DNA of 55,302 nt from Campylobacterota bacterium. Lineage in GTDB: Bacteria; Campylobacterota; Campylobacteria; Campylobacterales; Sulfurimonadaceae. The notes beneath the pieces were generated by a model that was given only the letters and a program-made list of their open reading frames with translations, ran no database searches and was not told the DNA's origin. Location of the stretch: NCBI GenBank assembly GCA_013607665.1, contig VCAX01000002.1, positions 1 through 55,302 on the forward strand. Reading direction: 5' to 3'. The position numbers were made by a program, and so were the translations under genes. Positions 9,029-17,517 of this stretch are shown one piece after another; positions within the stretch are counted from its first letter, which is position 1; each line of letters begins with the position of its first letter.

Positions 9029-10075
9029 ATGAAATATTTACTTACTCTCTTACTTCTTGTATCATCTCTTTACGCGACAAAGATAAGTGATGTTTCAAGT
9101 ATTGTCGGTGTTCGGGAGAATCAGATTATCGGTTACTCTTTGGTCGTTGGTTTGAAAAAGACGGGTGACGGAACTACGTCAAAGTTTACGCTTCAGTCAA
9201 TTTCAAATATGCTCAAAGCAATGAATATCGATATGAATCCAGTTGATATAAAATCTAAAAATGTTGCGGCAGTTGTTGTTACAGCAACTCTAAAACCCTT
9301 TGCGAGACAGGGAGATAAGTTTGATGTAACGGTCTCTTCCATCGGTGATGCAAAATCTCTTGAGGGTGGAACGCTTTTGATGACTCCTTTAAAAGGGGTG
9401 GATGGTAAAATTTACGCATTGGCGCAAGGTCCGCTGAGTATTGGCGGGTTGAATCAAAGAGGTGCGGGTGCAGAAACGCATCCAACGACAGGAATTGTCT
9501 TTAACGGTGGTTTTGTAGAGCGTGAGATCAATATAGATCTTTTTCATCAGCAGTATGCAACGCTTTCACTGAAAGACTCAGGTTTTAAAAATGCCGTTGC
9601 TGTGCAAAAAGCGATTAATGCCTACTACAATACACAAGTGGCAGTAGCTATGGACTCACGCAGCATAAAGCTCAAACGCCCGCAAAACCGTTCAATGATA
9701 GAGTTCTTAGCTGAAGTGCAAAATATCGATATGAACTATCAGCCGAAGAAAAAAATCATCATCAATGAAAAAACTGGAACTATCGTTGCTGGTGTGGATA
9801 TAGAGTTGAGACCAATCGTTTTGACACATGGAGATATTACAATAAAAATAGTCGAGCAAGATGCTCTTTCGCAACCACAAGGTTCTATGAAAGTGGATAA
9901 TAATCTCGTTATCGGGATGAATGAAAATGAGATATATACAAAGAAAGGGACAACAACCGTTGCCAATCTTGTGCGTTCTTTGCAAAAGCTCGGTGCTTCG
10001 CCAAAAGATATTATTTCGATTTTAGAGGCGATGAAGAGTGCAGGGAGCATCTCTGCTGAGTTAAAGGTTATATAA
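9029..10075 (+). CDS. flgI: Flagellar P-ring protein
   Basis: FlgI forms the periplasmic ring around the flagellar rod in the peptidoglycan layer. The 348 residues match the family. A Sec signal peptide (about 1-16, ending SLYA) is followed by the ISDVSSIVGVRENQIIGYSLVVGL start of the mature protein. Later motifs include GTLLMTPLKGVDG and GGLNQRGAG. The C terminus, GASPKDIISILEAMKSAGSI, is typical. flgJ follows with the stop/start overlap TAATG. Confidence 0.96.
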   Translation: MKYLLTLLLLVSSLYATKISDVSSIVGVRENQIIGYSLVVGLKKTGDGTTSKFTLQSISNMLKAMNIDMNPVDIKSKNVAAVVVTATLKPFARQGDKFDVTVSSIGDAKSLEGGTLLMTPLKGVDGKIYALAQGPLSIGGLNQRGAGAETHPTTGIVFNGGFVEREINIDLFHQQYATLSLKDSGFKNAVAVQKAINAYYNTQVAVAMDSRSIKLKRPQNRSMIEFLAEVQNIDMNYQPKKKIIINEKTGTIVAGVDIELRPIVLTHGDITIKIVEQDALSQPQGSMKVDNNLVIGMNENEIYTKKGTTTVANLVRSLQKLGASPKDIISILEAMKSAGSISAELKVI

Positions 10076-10383
10076 TGGACTATGGATTGAATGCAATTTC
10101 TGCGCAGGCACAAATGCTTACACAGAACAAAGATATACCAAAAATAGATGCTCACGCAGAAGATACTCAGCTGCGAAAGCAGACAGATGCATTTGAGGCA
10201 ATTATCATTAAAATGTTGATGGATAATGCAATGAAAGATAGTAAAGATCTCTTCTCATCTCAAAAGGATCCGGGAGAGAAAATCTACAAATCGATGTATC
10301 GAGATGAACTCTCAAAAGCAAGTGCCGGGAGTTTTGGTTTTTCACAAATGCTCTATGACTATTTAAGTCGAAAAAATTCGTGA
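10075..10383 (+). CDS. flgJ: Rod-binding protein (FlgJ N-terminal type)
   Basis: This 102-residue protein corresponds only to the rod-binding domain of FlgJ (FEAIIIKMLMDNAMKDS and GEKIYKSMYRDELSKASAG). The muramidase domain of enterobacterial FlgJ is absent. That is the usual state in Campylobacterota, where a separate enzyme cuts the peptidoglycan for the rod. The gene overlaps the flgI stop by one base and is cotranscribed with it. Confidence 0.9.
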   Translation: MDYGLNAISAQAQMLTQNKDIPKIDAHAEDTQLRKQTDAFEAIIIKMLMDNAMKDSKDLFSSQKDPGEKIYKSMYRDELSKASAGSFGFSQMLYDYLSRKNS

Positions 10384-10408
10384 AATGGGTTTAGAAAATC
10401 ATAATTTT

Positions 10409-10416
10409 GCCGATAT
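10409..10416 (+). promoter_or_regulatory. flgM: Sigma28 (FliA)-like -10 element upstream of flgM
   Basis: GCCGATAT matches the FliA -10 consensus GCCGATAA at seven of eight positions and lies 42 bases before the flgM start. An AT-rich TTTAGAAA sits 11 bases upstream but is a poor -35. FliA control of its own anti-sigma factor gene is known in this phylum. Confidence 0.6.
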
Positions 10417-10458
10417 GTCTGTATAAAGAAATACTCTAACACAGAAGAAGGATTTAAT

Positions 10459-10668
10459 ATGATTTCAAATATTAACTCTTCAGCTGTTCGCGGTACTTAC
10501 GCAAACAGTTTGAATGAAAACAAAGAATTAAAAGCAAACGCGAAGTTGACTGCATCAGAGGATGGCAGTAAAAACAAAATAGAAAAACTTAAAGAGGCTA
10601 TAGATGCCGGTGAGTATAAAGTCGATCTTTCGGCTTTAGCTACGAAAATGGCAGACGAGTTACTTTAG
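10459..10668 (+). CDS. flgM: Anti-sigma28 factor
   Basis: FlgM holds FliA inactive until the hook is finished. The protein has 69 residues. Its C-terminal half (KNKIEKLKEAIDAGEYKVD, then LATKMADELL) matches the FliA-binding helices and the YxVD motif of FlgM; the N-terminal half is disordered-looking and poorly conserved, as expected. It starts after an AGAAGGA ribosome site. It lies between flgJ and a flgN-like gene and has its own FliA-like -10 element. Confidence 0.85.
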   Translation: MISNINSSAVRGTYANSLNENKELKANAKLTASEDGSKNKIEKLKEAIDAGEYKVDLSALATKMADELL

Positions 10669-10694
10669 GTCACTAAAAAATATGGGGGTGTAAG

Positions 10695-11123
10695 ATGCTT
10701 ACTCATCACTTACAAAATGCTTTAGAAGATTTACGAGATCTTATTAAAATTACCGAGTCAGATATAGAAGATATAAAAAAAGCACACCATGACCCTCAAT
10801 TTGACAGACTCTCTCTCAAAGAAGAGAAGCTCAAAGCCTTTGAGACAAAAAAAGCGATGATAGACCATGAAATCTCTTCATTAATGACGGCTAATCCGAA
10901 CGTAGCACTTCCTGATTTGTTAAATGAAGAGCAGCATGGAGCATTGGAAGAGTTGAAAGAGGAACTTTCAAAGTTACATGATGTAAACAAGAAATACGCA
11001 AAATTGGTACTTGTTGTCAGTAATTTGTATAACACTTTCTTAGAAAGAGTTGTGCCAACAGAGATGCAGGGTTATAAAAAAGTAGCCTCAAAAGAGTCCA
11101 ATGTGCTTGAAGTGAGAGTATAA
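10695..11123 (+). CDS. flgN: FlgN-like flagellar export chaperone
   Basis: The 142-residue, mostly helical, charged protein lies directly before flgK, which is where the chaperone of the hook-filament junction proteins is normally encoded. It has long amphipathic helices and no enzyme motif, as expected of FlgN. Sequence identity in this family is low, so the call rests mainly on position and helical character. Its stop is one base before the flgK ATG. Confidence 0.7.
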   Translation: MLTHHLQNALEDLRDLIKITESDIEDIKKAHHDPQFDRLSLKEEKLKAFETKKAMIDHEISSLMTANPNVALPDLLNEEQHGALEELKEELSKLHDVNKKYAKLVLVVSNLYNTFLERVVPTEMQGYKKVASKESNVLEVRV

Positions 11124-11124
11124 A

Positions 11125-13005
11125 ATGGCAACACTTTTTAATACACTCAACATTGGCTACAGTGGACTTGCTGCATCACAGGTTGGAATTAATACAACCG
11201 GACATAATATTTCAAATGCAGAAGTAGAGGGATACACAAGACAACGTGTTGTGACATCGGCCGCTACTCCCCTAAGTACATCTGCAGGAAATGTTGGGAA
11301 CGGTACGGAGATACAAGATATTGGCAGAATTTTTGACAATTTTGTTTTTGATAGATACACGACAATATCAGGTGAAAAAGAGTACAGTGATTATGAAAGA
11401 CAGACGCTTGAGACACTCTCTTCATATTTTCCTGATATTGATGGAGTAGGACTAAAAACGGATATGTCGGAGTATTTCAATATGTGGCAAACTTTTGCCG
11501 ACAATCCGGATAATGATGCCATTAAAGTTGCGCTTGCAGAACAGACACAAACATTTACGGAACACCTTACGCAGACACAAGACCAGATATTGGCGTTACA
11601 GCAACAGGTAAACAGTCAATTGGCAATCGACGTAGAAGAGGTAAATACACTTGCAAAAGAGTTAGCAGAGTTAAATACTGCTATTGAGGTGGCGGAGTCA
11701 TCTGATGGCTATGCAGCCAATGATCTTCGAGATAAAAGGAACGTGATTGAACGTGATTTGGCTCGTCTTATCGGAGCGGAAGTAAATCAAGGACAATTAG
11801 AATCCAACTTGCAATTAGATTCAAGCTCAAATATAAGCTCTGGAAGTTATACATTGAGTGTGAATGGATTTAATATTGTAGACGGAAGTAGCTTTCATCC
11901 CCTTAAAATCACAAATGAGGGGAATCAATATGGTTTTTATGAACTCTCCTATGAACGTCAGGATGGTGTCTTAATTCCTATGGAAGAAGAGATTATGGGT
12001 GGAAGGATAGGTGCGGCACTAGATCTCAGAGGTGGGACTATTGATACGACAAGCGGTATGCCTGTTGATGGAGTACTGCAAAAAACTATAACCGAACTTG
12101 ATGCTTTTGCAAAAGGTTTCATAGAATCGACAAACAATCTCTATGCACAGAGCGCTACAACTCGCATGGAATCTAATGTTCTTGATATTACACAAACATC
12201 TGCCATTATGAACTCAAATCTCAATGTCAATAAAGGAGCTTTTGATATCATTATTTATGATATTGATGGTAATGAGGTTGGTCGTAGAAGTATTAATATT
12301 GACGAGGGGACATCAATGTCGGGTGGAGTTGGTACAAACTCGATTGAAGGGCAGCTTTTGGCGAACATAGATGACAATGATGATTCTAATGCAAATAATG
12401 ATATAGATGATTTTGTTCAATTTAGTTTTCAGCCATCTGCATCTGGAGAGTTGCGACTTGAATTTACTATGGATGCGCTCAAAGAGTCACAGGGATATAG
12501 TTTTGCCATTGAGGATCAATTAAGTGATGGAGGTTATGCATCAGGGACAAATTTTGCCGGAGCACTCGGACTTGGAAATTTCTTTGATGGGGATAGTACT
12601 CGTAATATGCAGCTCACTCAAGAGTATAGAGATAATCCAACAACATTACATGCCGGTTTTTCTTCTGTAGCAGGTGATAATCGAACAGCCTTGAGCATGG
12701 TGCAACAGCAGTTTGAGTCCTATAAATTTGAAGTTGGAAGTGAAACGTATGATACAACACTTTATGGCATGTATGATTTAACGGCAACATATGTCGGAAT
12801 ATCTACTAATTCAGCTATAACAAGAAATGATACAGTCACAGCGCAGTTTAATGCAACTGAGATGGAATATTTTTCTATTTCAAAGGTCAGTATCGATGAA
12901 GAGATGACCAATCTTATTAAATACCAAACATCGTATGGTGCGGCTGCAAAAGTCATAACGACAGTCGATCAAATGATGCAGACGCTTTTGGGCATTAAAC
13001 AGTAA
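11125..13005 (+). CDS. flgK: Flagellar hook-associated protein 1
   Basis: FlgK is the first hook-filament junction protein, secreted by the flagellar type III apparatus. The 626-residue protein starts with the conserved LNIGYSGLAASQVGINTTGHNISN-type helix and GYTRQRV. It ends with a coiled-coil helix (SIDEEMTNLIKYQTSYGAAAKVI...MMQTLLGIKQ). The middle is a long variable region. It follows flgN by one base and ends the flagellar group. Confidence 0.95.
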   Translation: MATLFNTLNIGYSGLAASQVGINTTGHNISNAEVEGYTRQRVVTSAATPLSTSAGNVGNGTEIQDIGRIFDNFVFDRYTTISGEKEYSDYERQTLETLSSYFPDIDGVGLKTDMSEYFNMWQTFADNPDNDAIKVALAEQTQTFTEHLTQTQDQILALQQQVNSQLAIDVEEVNTLAKELAELNTAIEVAESSDGYAANDLRDKRNVIERDLARLIGAEVNQGQLESNLQLDSSSNISSGSYTLSVNGFNIVDGSSFHPLKITNEGNQYGFYELSYERQDGVLIPMEEEIMGGRIGAALDLRGGTIDTTSGMPVDGVLQKTITELDAFAKGFIESTNNLYAQSATTRMESNVLDITQTSAIMNSNLNVNKGAFDIIIYDIDGNEVGRRSINIDEGTSMSGGVGTNSIEGQLLANIDDNDDSNANNDIDDFVQFSFQPSASGELRLEFTMDALKESQGYSFAIEDQLSDGGYASGTNFAGALGLGNFFDGDSTRNMQLTQEYRDNPTTLHAGFSSVAGDNRTALSMVQQQFESYKFEVGSETYDTTLYGMYDLTATYVGISTNSAITRNDTVTAQFNATEMEYFSISKVSIDEEMTNLIKYQTSYGAAAKVITTVDQMMQTLLGIKQ

Positions 13006-13007
13006 CA

Positions 13008-13805
13008 ATGCCAAAAGCGAGTCTTTTTTTACTTTTTTTTATCTTTTTTTTCGCATTTTTCGGATCTTATTTCTATAGTGTCAGTCCCTTTACACTCGAT
13101 GCGCACGCTATACTCGTCTCCCCCTCAATGCAGCATCCACTTGGTACGGACAGATTAGGCAGAGATATACTTGCTCGTTTGATTGAAGGTGGAAAGGTCT
13201 CTTTGATTATTGGTGTGGGCAGTGCGCTTATTGCATCCTTTATAGGACTTCTTCTTGGCTCAATAGCAGGATATTTTCGTGGGTTTGTAGATAAGAGTTT
13301 TATTGTACTCGTTGATCTATTCTTAACATTTCCTACTTTTTTCTTACTTTTGGCACTGGTTTCGTATGTTAATGCCTCGGCTTTGGTGCTTATTGTGATA
13401 ATTTCCATAACAGGGTGGATGACGACAGCGCGGCTGATTCGTTCAGAGAGTTTTAAAATAACATCACAGCCCTATATCAAAATACTCAATATCGCAAAAG
13501 TAAAAAAAAGTAAAGTGCTTTTTAAATATTATGCACCAATTCTCGCACCTATTTTCTTTGTTAGTTTTACTTTTGGTGTCGGGGGTGCTATACTTGCAGA
13601 ATCAGGATTGAGTTTTTTAGGTCTTGGTATTGTTGCACCACAAATGAGTTGGGGCACGATTTTAAGTGGTGGAAAAGATGTGGTAGAAATTGCATGGTGG
13701 GTGAGTTTCTTTCCGGGATTGATGATATTTTTAGTGACATTCGCACTCATCAATATCTCTAACTATCTGCAGCAGTTAACCAATCAAAAAGAGATACAAG
13801 GATAA
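13008..13805 (+). CDS. Peptide/nickel-type ABC transporter permease (DppC/OppC family)
   Basis: The 265-residue membrane protein shows the typical GTDRLGRDILARLIEGG segment near the N terminus. The permease EAA-like loop is LRIL-type: SFKITSQPYIKILNIAKV, then ESGLSFLGLG and PQMSWGTIL. About six hydrophobic segments are present. It moves peptides, nickel or similar solutes with partner subunits. No DppB, ATPase or binding protein lies nearby, so partners must be encoded elsewhere. It starts two bases after the flgK stop. Confidence 0.88.
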   Translation: MPKASLFLLFFIFFFAFFGSYFYSVSPFTLDAHAILVSPSMQHPLGTDRLGRDILARLIEGGKVSLIIGVGSALIASFIGLLLGSIAGYFRGFVDKSFIVLVDLFLTFPTFFLLLALVSYVNASALVLIVIISITGWMTTARLIRSESFKITSQPYIKILNIAKVKKSKVLFKYYAPILAPIFFVSFTFGVGGAILAESGLSFLGLGIVAPQMSWGTILSGGKDVVEIAWWVSFFPGLMIFLVTFALINISNYLQQLTNQKEIQG

Positions 13806-13809
13806 GAAG

Positions 13810-14874
13810 ATGAAAGAAGGACAACTCGGTTACTATTTTATAGTTATGGCAAGTGTAATTATTGTTCTTGCCGGCGTGAAATTCGCTTCGGTCATTATAG
13901 TTCCTTTTCTACTCTCACTTTTTATAGCCATTATTCTCTCACCCATATATAATTTTTTTCGATCAAAACATATTCCTGATATTCTTGCTATAACTATTGT
14001 TATGATACTGTTTTTATTCTTTTTAGCACTCATTGCAAAACTTATAGGAAGCTCTGTGCATCAGTTTAGTGCAAATATTGATCTTTATGCCGACAAACTC
14101 TCTTTGTATTATGAGGACTTTGCAAAATTTTTACAGGGTTTTGGCATTGAGATACCGGCAAGTGAGATATCTAGTTTGATTAATTCTAAAGAGATTATGC
14201 GTTTTTCAACAGCAATCATCGAAGGTATCAGTTCAATTTTTAAAAATGGTTTTATTGTCATACTGACAGTGGTTTTCATGCTTTTGGAATCACAACATTT
14301 CATTGCTAAAATTGAAGCAACAGACAAAGAAAAAGCAACTATAAAACATATCAATCAAATCTTTTCTCAGATAAAAAGCTACATGGTTATAAAAGCACTC
14401 ATATCGGCTGTAACAGGTTTTATTATCTACCTGTCTCTTTCATTTATTGGTACTGATTATGCCTTTTTATGGGGTATGTTGGCATTTTTACTTAACTTCA
14501 TTCCAAATATCGGTTCTATCATTGCTGCTGTACCGGCCGTACTCATAACACTTGTTCAGCTGGGTGGGGTTTCAGTCTTACTTGTTTCTGCTTTGTATCT
14601 TATTGCTAATGTCGTGATTGGCTCGATCGTAGAGCCTAAAGTAATGGGAAAAGGTTTGGGACTTTCAACATTGGTTGTTTTTATCTCTTTAATCTTTTGG
14701 GGATGGCTGTTAGGCCTTGTCGGAATGCTACTCTCTATTCCACTCACTATTATGGCAAAAATCGTTTTTGCAGCTAATGAAAATACAAAATGGATCGCTA
14801 TACTGCTTGGAAGTGATGAAAATCTGCAAGAGAACAAACTGCTTACAAAAGTAAGAAAAATAAAAGAGCAATAA
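13810..14874 (+). CDS. AI-2E family transporter (TqsA/PerM type)
   Basis: This 354-residue polytopic membrane protein has two to three N-terminal helices, a central soluble part (about 80-150) and four or five C-terminal helices. The family signature regions are FLLNFIPNIGSIIAAVPAV and EPKVMGKGLGLSTLVVFISL. Members export autoinducer-2 or act in Na+/H+ exchange; which applies here cannot be decided. It ends 15 bases before the left attachment copy, so in the ancestral chromosome trpG probably followed it directly. Confidence 0.88.
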   Translation: MKEGQLGYYFIVMASVIIVLAGVKFASVIIVPFLLSLFIAIILSPIYNFFRSKHIPDILAITIVMILFLFFLALIAKLIGSSVHQFSANIDLYADKLSLYYEDFAKFLQGFGIEIPASEISSLINSKEIMRFSTAIIEGISSIFKNGFIVILTVVFMLLESQHFIAKIEATDKEKATIKHINQIFSQIKSYMVIKALISAVTGFIIYLSLSFIGTDYAFLWGMLAFLLNFIPNIGSIIAAVPAVLITLVQLGGVSVLLVSALYLIANVVIGSIVEPKVMGKGLGLSTLVVFISLIFWGWLLGLVGMLLSIPLTIMAKIVFAANENTKWIAILLGSDENLQENKLLTKVRKIKEQ

Positions 14875-14877
14875 AGC

Positions 14878-14883
14878 TATAAT
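14878..14883 (+). promoter_or_regulatory. Probable original -10 box of trpG
   Basis: A perfect TATAAT lies six bases before the ATG of the trpG remnant at the left element end. Transcription would begin at or near that ATG. If real, this promoter now drives only the 12-codon remnant, because the element separates it from trpG. Confidence 0.4.
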
Positions 14884-14889
14884 CAACGC

Positions 14890-14909
14890 ATGATTTTAAT
14901 GATAGATAA
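14890..14909 (+). repeat. attL: left copy of the 20-bp direct repeat
   Basis: Identical to the first 20 bases of trpG at 35330. It opens a reading frame that gives MILMIDNY, identical to TrpG, before diverging and stopping at 14928. The downstream neighbour of the AI-2E gene is therefore a trpG remnant. Confidence 0.88.
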
Positions 14910-14928
14910 CTACTGTTTCAACTTGTAA
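14890..14928 (+). pseudogene. trpG: Remnant of the trpG 5' end at the left junction
   Basis: Twelve codons, MILMIDNYCFNL then TAA. The first eight codons give the same residues as the intact TrpG; codons 7 and 8 use AAC TAC rather than AAT TAT, so they may be original chromosomal sequence or a donor variant. The rest is element sequence. It shows that the crossover occurred within the first 20-24 bases of the gene. Confidence 0.7.
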
Positions 14929-14936
14929 CAGTAGTT
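14908..14936. repeat. Perfect 10-bp inverted repeat next to attL
   Basis: AACTACTGTT (14908-14917) and AACAGTAGTT (14927-14936) are separated by nine bases. No T-run follows, so it is not a standard terminator. It overlaps the last two bases of the att repeat. It may be a core-type binding site of the integrase or an excision-protein site. The rest of 14937-15062 shows nothing clear. Confidence 0.55.
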
Positions 14937-15062
14937 GTCGTCAGTAGTTTGCACGACTCGTCACAACTCTTCAAACCCCTTGAAATAGGCTCTTAAATCC
15001 ACTACAATTTTCTCAGATAGCAAACCGGTTTCTATCCACAAATTATCAATACTCTTCAAATA

Positions 15063-15082
15063 AGGGTAGAACAGGGGTAGAA
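15063..15082 (+). repeat. Left-end tandem GGGTAGAA repeats
   Basis: GGGTAGAA occurs at 15064-15071 and 15075-15082, exactly 11 bases apart, just before the integrase start codon. The same unit, also with an 11-base step, occurs at the right end of the element. They may be arm-type integrase sites or operators controlling the integrase gene. Confidence 0.55.
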
Positions 15083-15083
15083 T

Positions 15084-16205
15084 ATGTCTAGAATTAAGTC
15101 AAAAAAACATGTCGGGGTATATCAACATTTGTTAGCAAATGGAGATGTGTCTTATTACTATAACTACAAAGATATAGATGGTAAAAAAGTTTGGGTATGT
15201 GTTGGGAAAAAATCTGATGGATATTCAGAAAGAGATGCTGTAAGCCAAAGAAGAAAAGTATTAGCTGATATATCATATGCAGATGAGCCACTCTACATTA
15301 AAAAAAGGAAGCAACAAGAGATTATAAAAGTTAGAGAACTTGCTCAAAAATATTTTGATGAAAAAAAGGATATGAAGAATTATAGGGATGCATATTTGAA
15401 GTATTTAAATCAAATAGATCCTTTTTTTGGAGACAAAAATATTTATAAAGTAAAAGTTGAAGATGTACGAGATTTTAAAAAGTATCTTATAGAAAAGAAA
15501 AAGTACAAGCCAGCTTCTGTGAACTATTATCTTGCTTTACTAAGGGCAATTATAAATTATGCAATTAGCGAAGATGTTATAACTCTTGAAAAAAATCCTT
15601 CTGTTGAAGTGAAACTTTTAAAATTAAATAATGAAAGGCAAAGGATATTATCCGAAGATGAAATAGAATTTTTACTTGCAGCATTGATACACAATCCAAA
15701 AGCATATCTTTTTACATTAATTGGGATATGCACAGGGGCAAGACCACAAGCAATAATTAACTTAAAAAGAAAAGATATTGATGCAAGAAGCGATAAAATC
15801 TCTTTTATGCCTATGAAGAAGGGCCCTCAATATACGGTTTCTATCCATGAAAAACTGCAAGTAACACTATATGATTGGGTTAGAAGCTTGAATCCTGAAG
15901 ATTATATTTTCTTTAGAGAAAATCCTAAGATGGATAAAACGAAACACATTTCATATATTGCTATAAAAGCAAAAATCAAACCTATAATGGATTCTCTTTT
16001 TAATCAAGGGCTAGAAGCAAATGATAGAATCAATAAAGTTAGCTTGTATACATTAAGACACTCTTTTGGCTCATTATTGTCAGCTAAAGGGGCGAATGCT
16101 TTTGTAATAAAAAAATTAATGAATCACTCCAGTATAAAAACTACAGATCGATATATTAAAGTTCCACATGTAGAGGCTAAAAAATATATTGATGCAATTT
16201 TATAG
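15084..16205 (+). CDS. Tyrosine recombinase / integrase of the element
   Basis: The 373-residue protein has an N-terminal arm-binding-like part, a SAM-like core-binding region (about 95-175) and a C-terminal catalytic domain. Catalytic residues visible are R220 (CTGARPQ), R325 in YTLRHSF, H348 in MNHSS and the nucleophile Y357 in TTDRYIKV. The usual first His of the HxxR box is Tyr322, an uncommon but known kind of change. It lies just inside the left att repeat and reads inward. It should catalyse insertion into the trpG start and, with an excision factor, excision. Confidence 0.9.
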   Translation: MSRIKSKKHVGVYQHLLANGDVSYYYNYKDIDGKKVWVCVGKKSDGYSERDAVSQRRKVLADISYADEPLYIKKRKQQEIIKVRELAQKYFDEKKDMKNYRDAYLKYLNQIDPFFGDKNIYKVKVEDVRDFKKYLIEKKKYKPASVNYYLALLRAIINYAISEDVITLEKNPSVEVKLLKLNNERQRILSEDEIEFLLAALIHNPKAYLFTLIGICTGARPQAIINLKRKDIDARSDKISFMPMKKGPQYTVSIHEKLQVTLYDWVRSLNPEDYIFFRENPKMDKTKHISYIAIKAKIKPIMDSLFNQGLEANDRINKVSLYTLRHSFGSLLSAKGANAFVIKKLMNHSSIKTTDRYIKVPHVEAKKYIDAIL

Positions 16206-16211
16206 GAGTGT

Positions 16212-16805
16212 ATGATGAGTAAAGAAATATCATTTTTAGATATACACGAATATTCTGAAAAGGCTTTGAGATATTTATATTCATCTTTGAAATCACTGTA
16301 TAATGTAGATAAAGAAAATCAAAAGTTGCTTATGTTCTTTGTAATATCATTAATTGATGAAGACAAGTCCTTAAAAAAGATTATTGAAGAGATGGATAAA
16401 ATAGATGGTATTAGAGCTAAAAAGAGTAAACTAAAAATTGAAAAAATAGCAGAAACATGGTTGAAAAAAGCATATTTTCAACATCTGTATCATAATTATT
16501 CCATAATAAGAGGATACTTTACAAAATTTACAAAGGAGATTATTAGGCCAAAGTCCAAATTGGGGACAGATAAGTTAAAAAGGACAAGTGTTTATTACTT
16601 TGAACGCTACAATGACAAGTACAAGAAAAAACTAAAACGCTGCAGAAGTAATGAGCGGGTACTTGAACTGCAAAAGAAATATCCAAAATTAAATGTAGTT
16701 GATGCTTTTGCATTTGGGTTAATTATAGAGAAATTTGCAACAACCAATGAAGATCTTGAATGGTTTGAAAATATAGTGAGGATACTCATCAAGAAAAAAG
16801 AGTAG
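16212..16805 (+). CDS. Hypothetical protein next to the integrase
   Basis: The 197-residue, very basic and lysine-rich protein starts six bases after the integrase stop, after a TAGGAGTG ribosome site, with alternative ATGs at 16212 and 16215. Predicted structure is almost all helix. I recognise no domain. Translation directly after the integrase suggests a role in recombination or maintenance, for example an accessory DNA-binding protein. That is inference from position and charge only. Confidence 0.6.
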   Translation: MMSKEISFLDIHEYSEKALRYLYSSLKSLYNVDKENQKLLMFFVISLIDEDKSLKKIIEEMDKIDGIRAKKSKLKIEKIAETWLKKAYFQHLYHNYSIIRGYFTKFTKEIIRPKSKLGTDKLKRTSVYYFERYNDKYKKKLKRCRSNERVLELQKKYPKLNVVDAFAFGLIIEKFATTNEDLEWFENIVRILIKKKE

Positions 16806-16813
16806 ATATATGC

Positions 16814-16851
16814 TATAATTACATAATAAATCGGTTTTAGGTAGATTTATT
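16814..16851 (+). promoter_or_regulatory. abiE promoter and operator-like inverted repeat
   Basis: An extended -10, TGCTATAAT (TATAAT at 16814-16819), is followed by AATAAATC (16825-16832) and GATTTATT (16844-16851), a perfect 8-bp inverted repeat with an 11-base gap. AbiEi antitoxins are known to repress their own operon by binding inverted repeats at the promoter, so this is the likely operator. Confidence 0.6.
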
Positions 16852-16866
16852 GAGTAAAGGAAAACT

Positions 16867-17517
16867 ATGCAAAGAGAACTTGAGAGAGAACTAAAACAGT
16901 ACCCGTCAAGAATCATCGAACACGCTACACTCTCTCAAATTCTTTCAAATCTCGGCTATAGCAGGATAAATGACAAGATAGTCCAACTCAAAACCAAAGG
17001 GGTATTGACTGCCTTAAAAAGTGGTCTCTATCTTTACAATCCCGTATATGATGAATCATTGGTTTCAAAAGAGATTATTGCCAATCTGCTTTTGGGACCC
17101 TCATACATCTCCTTTGATTATGCACTCTGGTTTCACGGTCTCATCCCGGAAAGTGTAGAGACGATACAATCAGCCACAACGAAACGCTCCAAGTCGTACA
17201 ATACACCTCTTGGGGTCTTTAGCTACGGGCAGGTAAAAAAAGAGCTTTATGGTATTGCTATAGAGATACACAACTCCAAAAGTGGGAATTTTCTCATAGC
17301 ATCAAAAGAGAAAGCACTCTGTGATAAAGTCTATTATACCAAGGAGATGCCTATTAGAAGTAAAAGTGCAATGGTGGAGTTTTTAGAGGATGATCTCAGA
17401 ATTGATTTGGATGAGCTGGTCGATTCCGATATTAAGGTATTTCAAGAGTATTACAAAGTTACAAAATCAAAAAAAATTGCCCTGTTGCAAAAAATTATAG
17501 AGGAGTTGCAAGTATGA
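16867..17517 (+). CDS. abiEi: AbiEi-type antitoxin / transcriptional repressor
   Basis: The 216-residue protein matches AbiEi: an N-terminal winged helix-turn-helix (IIEHATLSQILSNLGYSRI, then LKTKGVLTALKSGLYLYNP) and the conserved YISFDYALWFHGLIPE segment (about 79-94). KEKALCDKVYYT follows. AbiEi is the antitoxin of a bacteriostatic type IV toxin-antitoxin system. It does not bind the toxin directly and it autorepresses its operon. It overlaps abiEii by four bases (ATGA) and has an operator-like repeat upstream. Confidence 0.88.
   Translation: MQRELERELKQYPSRIIEHATLSQILSNLGYSRINDKIVQLKTKGVLTALKSGLYLYNPVYDESLVSKEIIANLLLGPSYISFDYALWFHGLIPESVETIQSATTKRSKSYNTPLGVFSYGQVKKELYGIAIEIHNSKSGNFLIASKEKALCDKVYYTKEMPIRSKSAMVEFLEDDLRIDLDELVDSDIKVFQEYYKVTKSKKIALLQKIIEELQV

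Noticed and set aside
9739-10155. Open frame antisense to flgI/flgJ (138 residues)
   Set aside because: Both genes on the other strand are certain and the antisense product has no family character.
14880-15083. A tRNA gene or tRNA 3' end as the integration site
   Set aside because: No cloverleaf or CCA-like end is seen at either junction; the repeat is the start of trpG.
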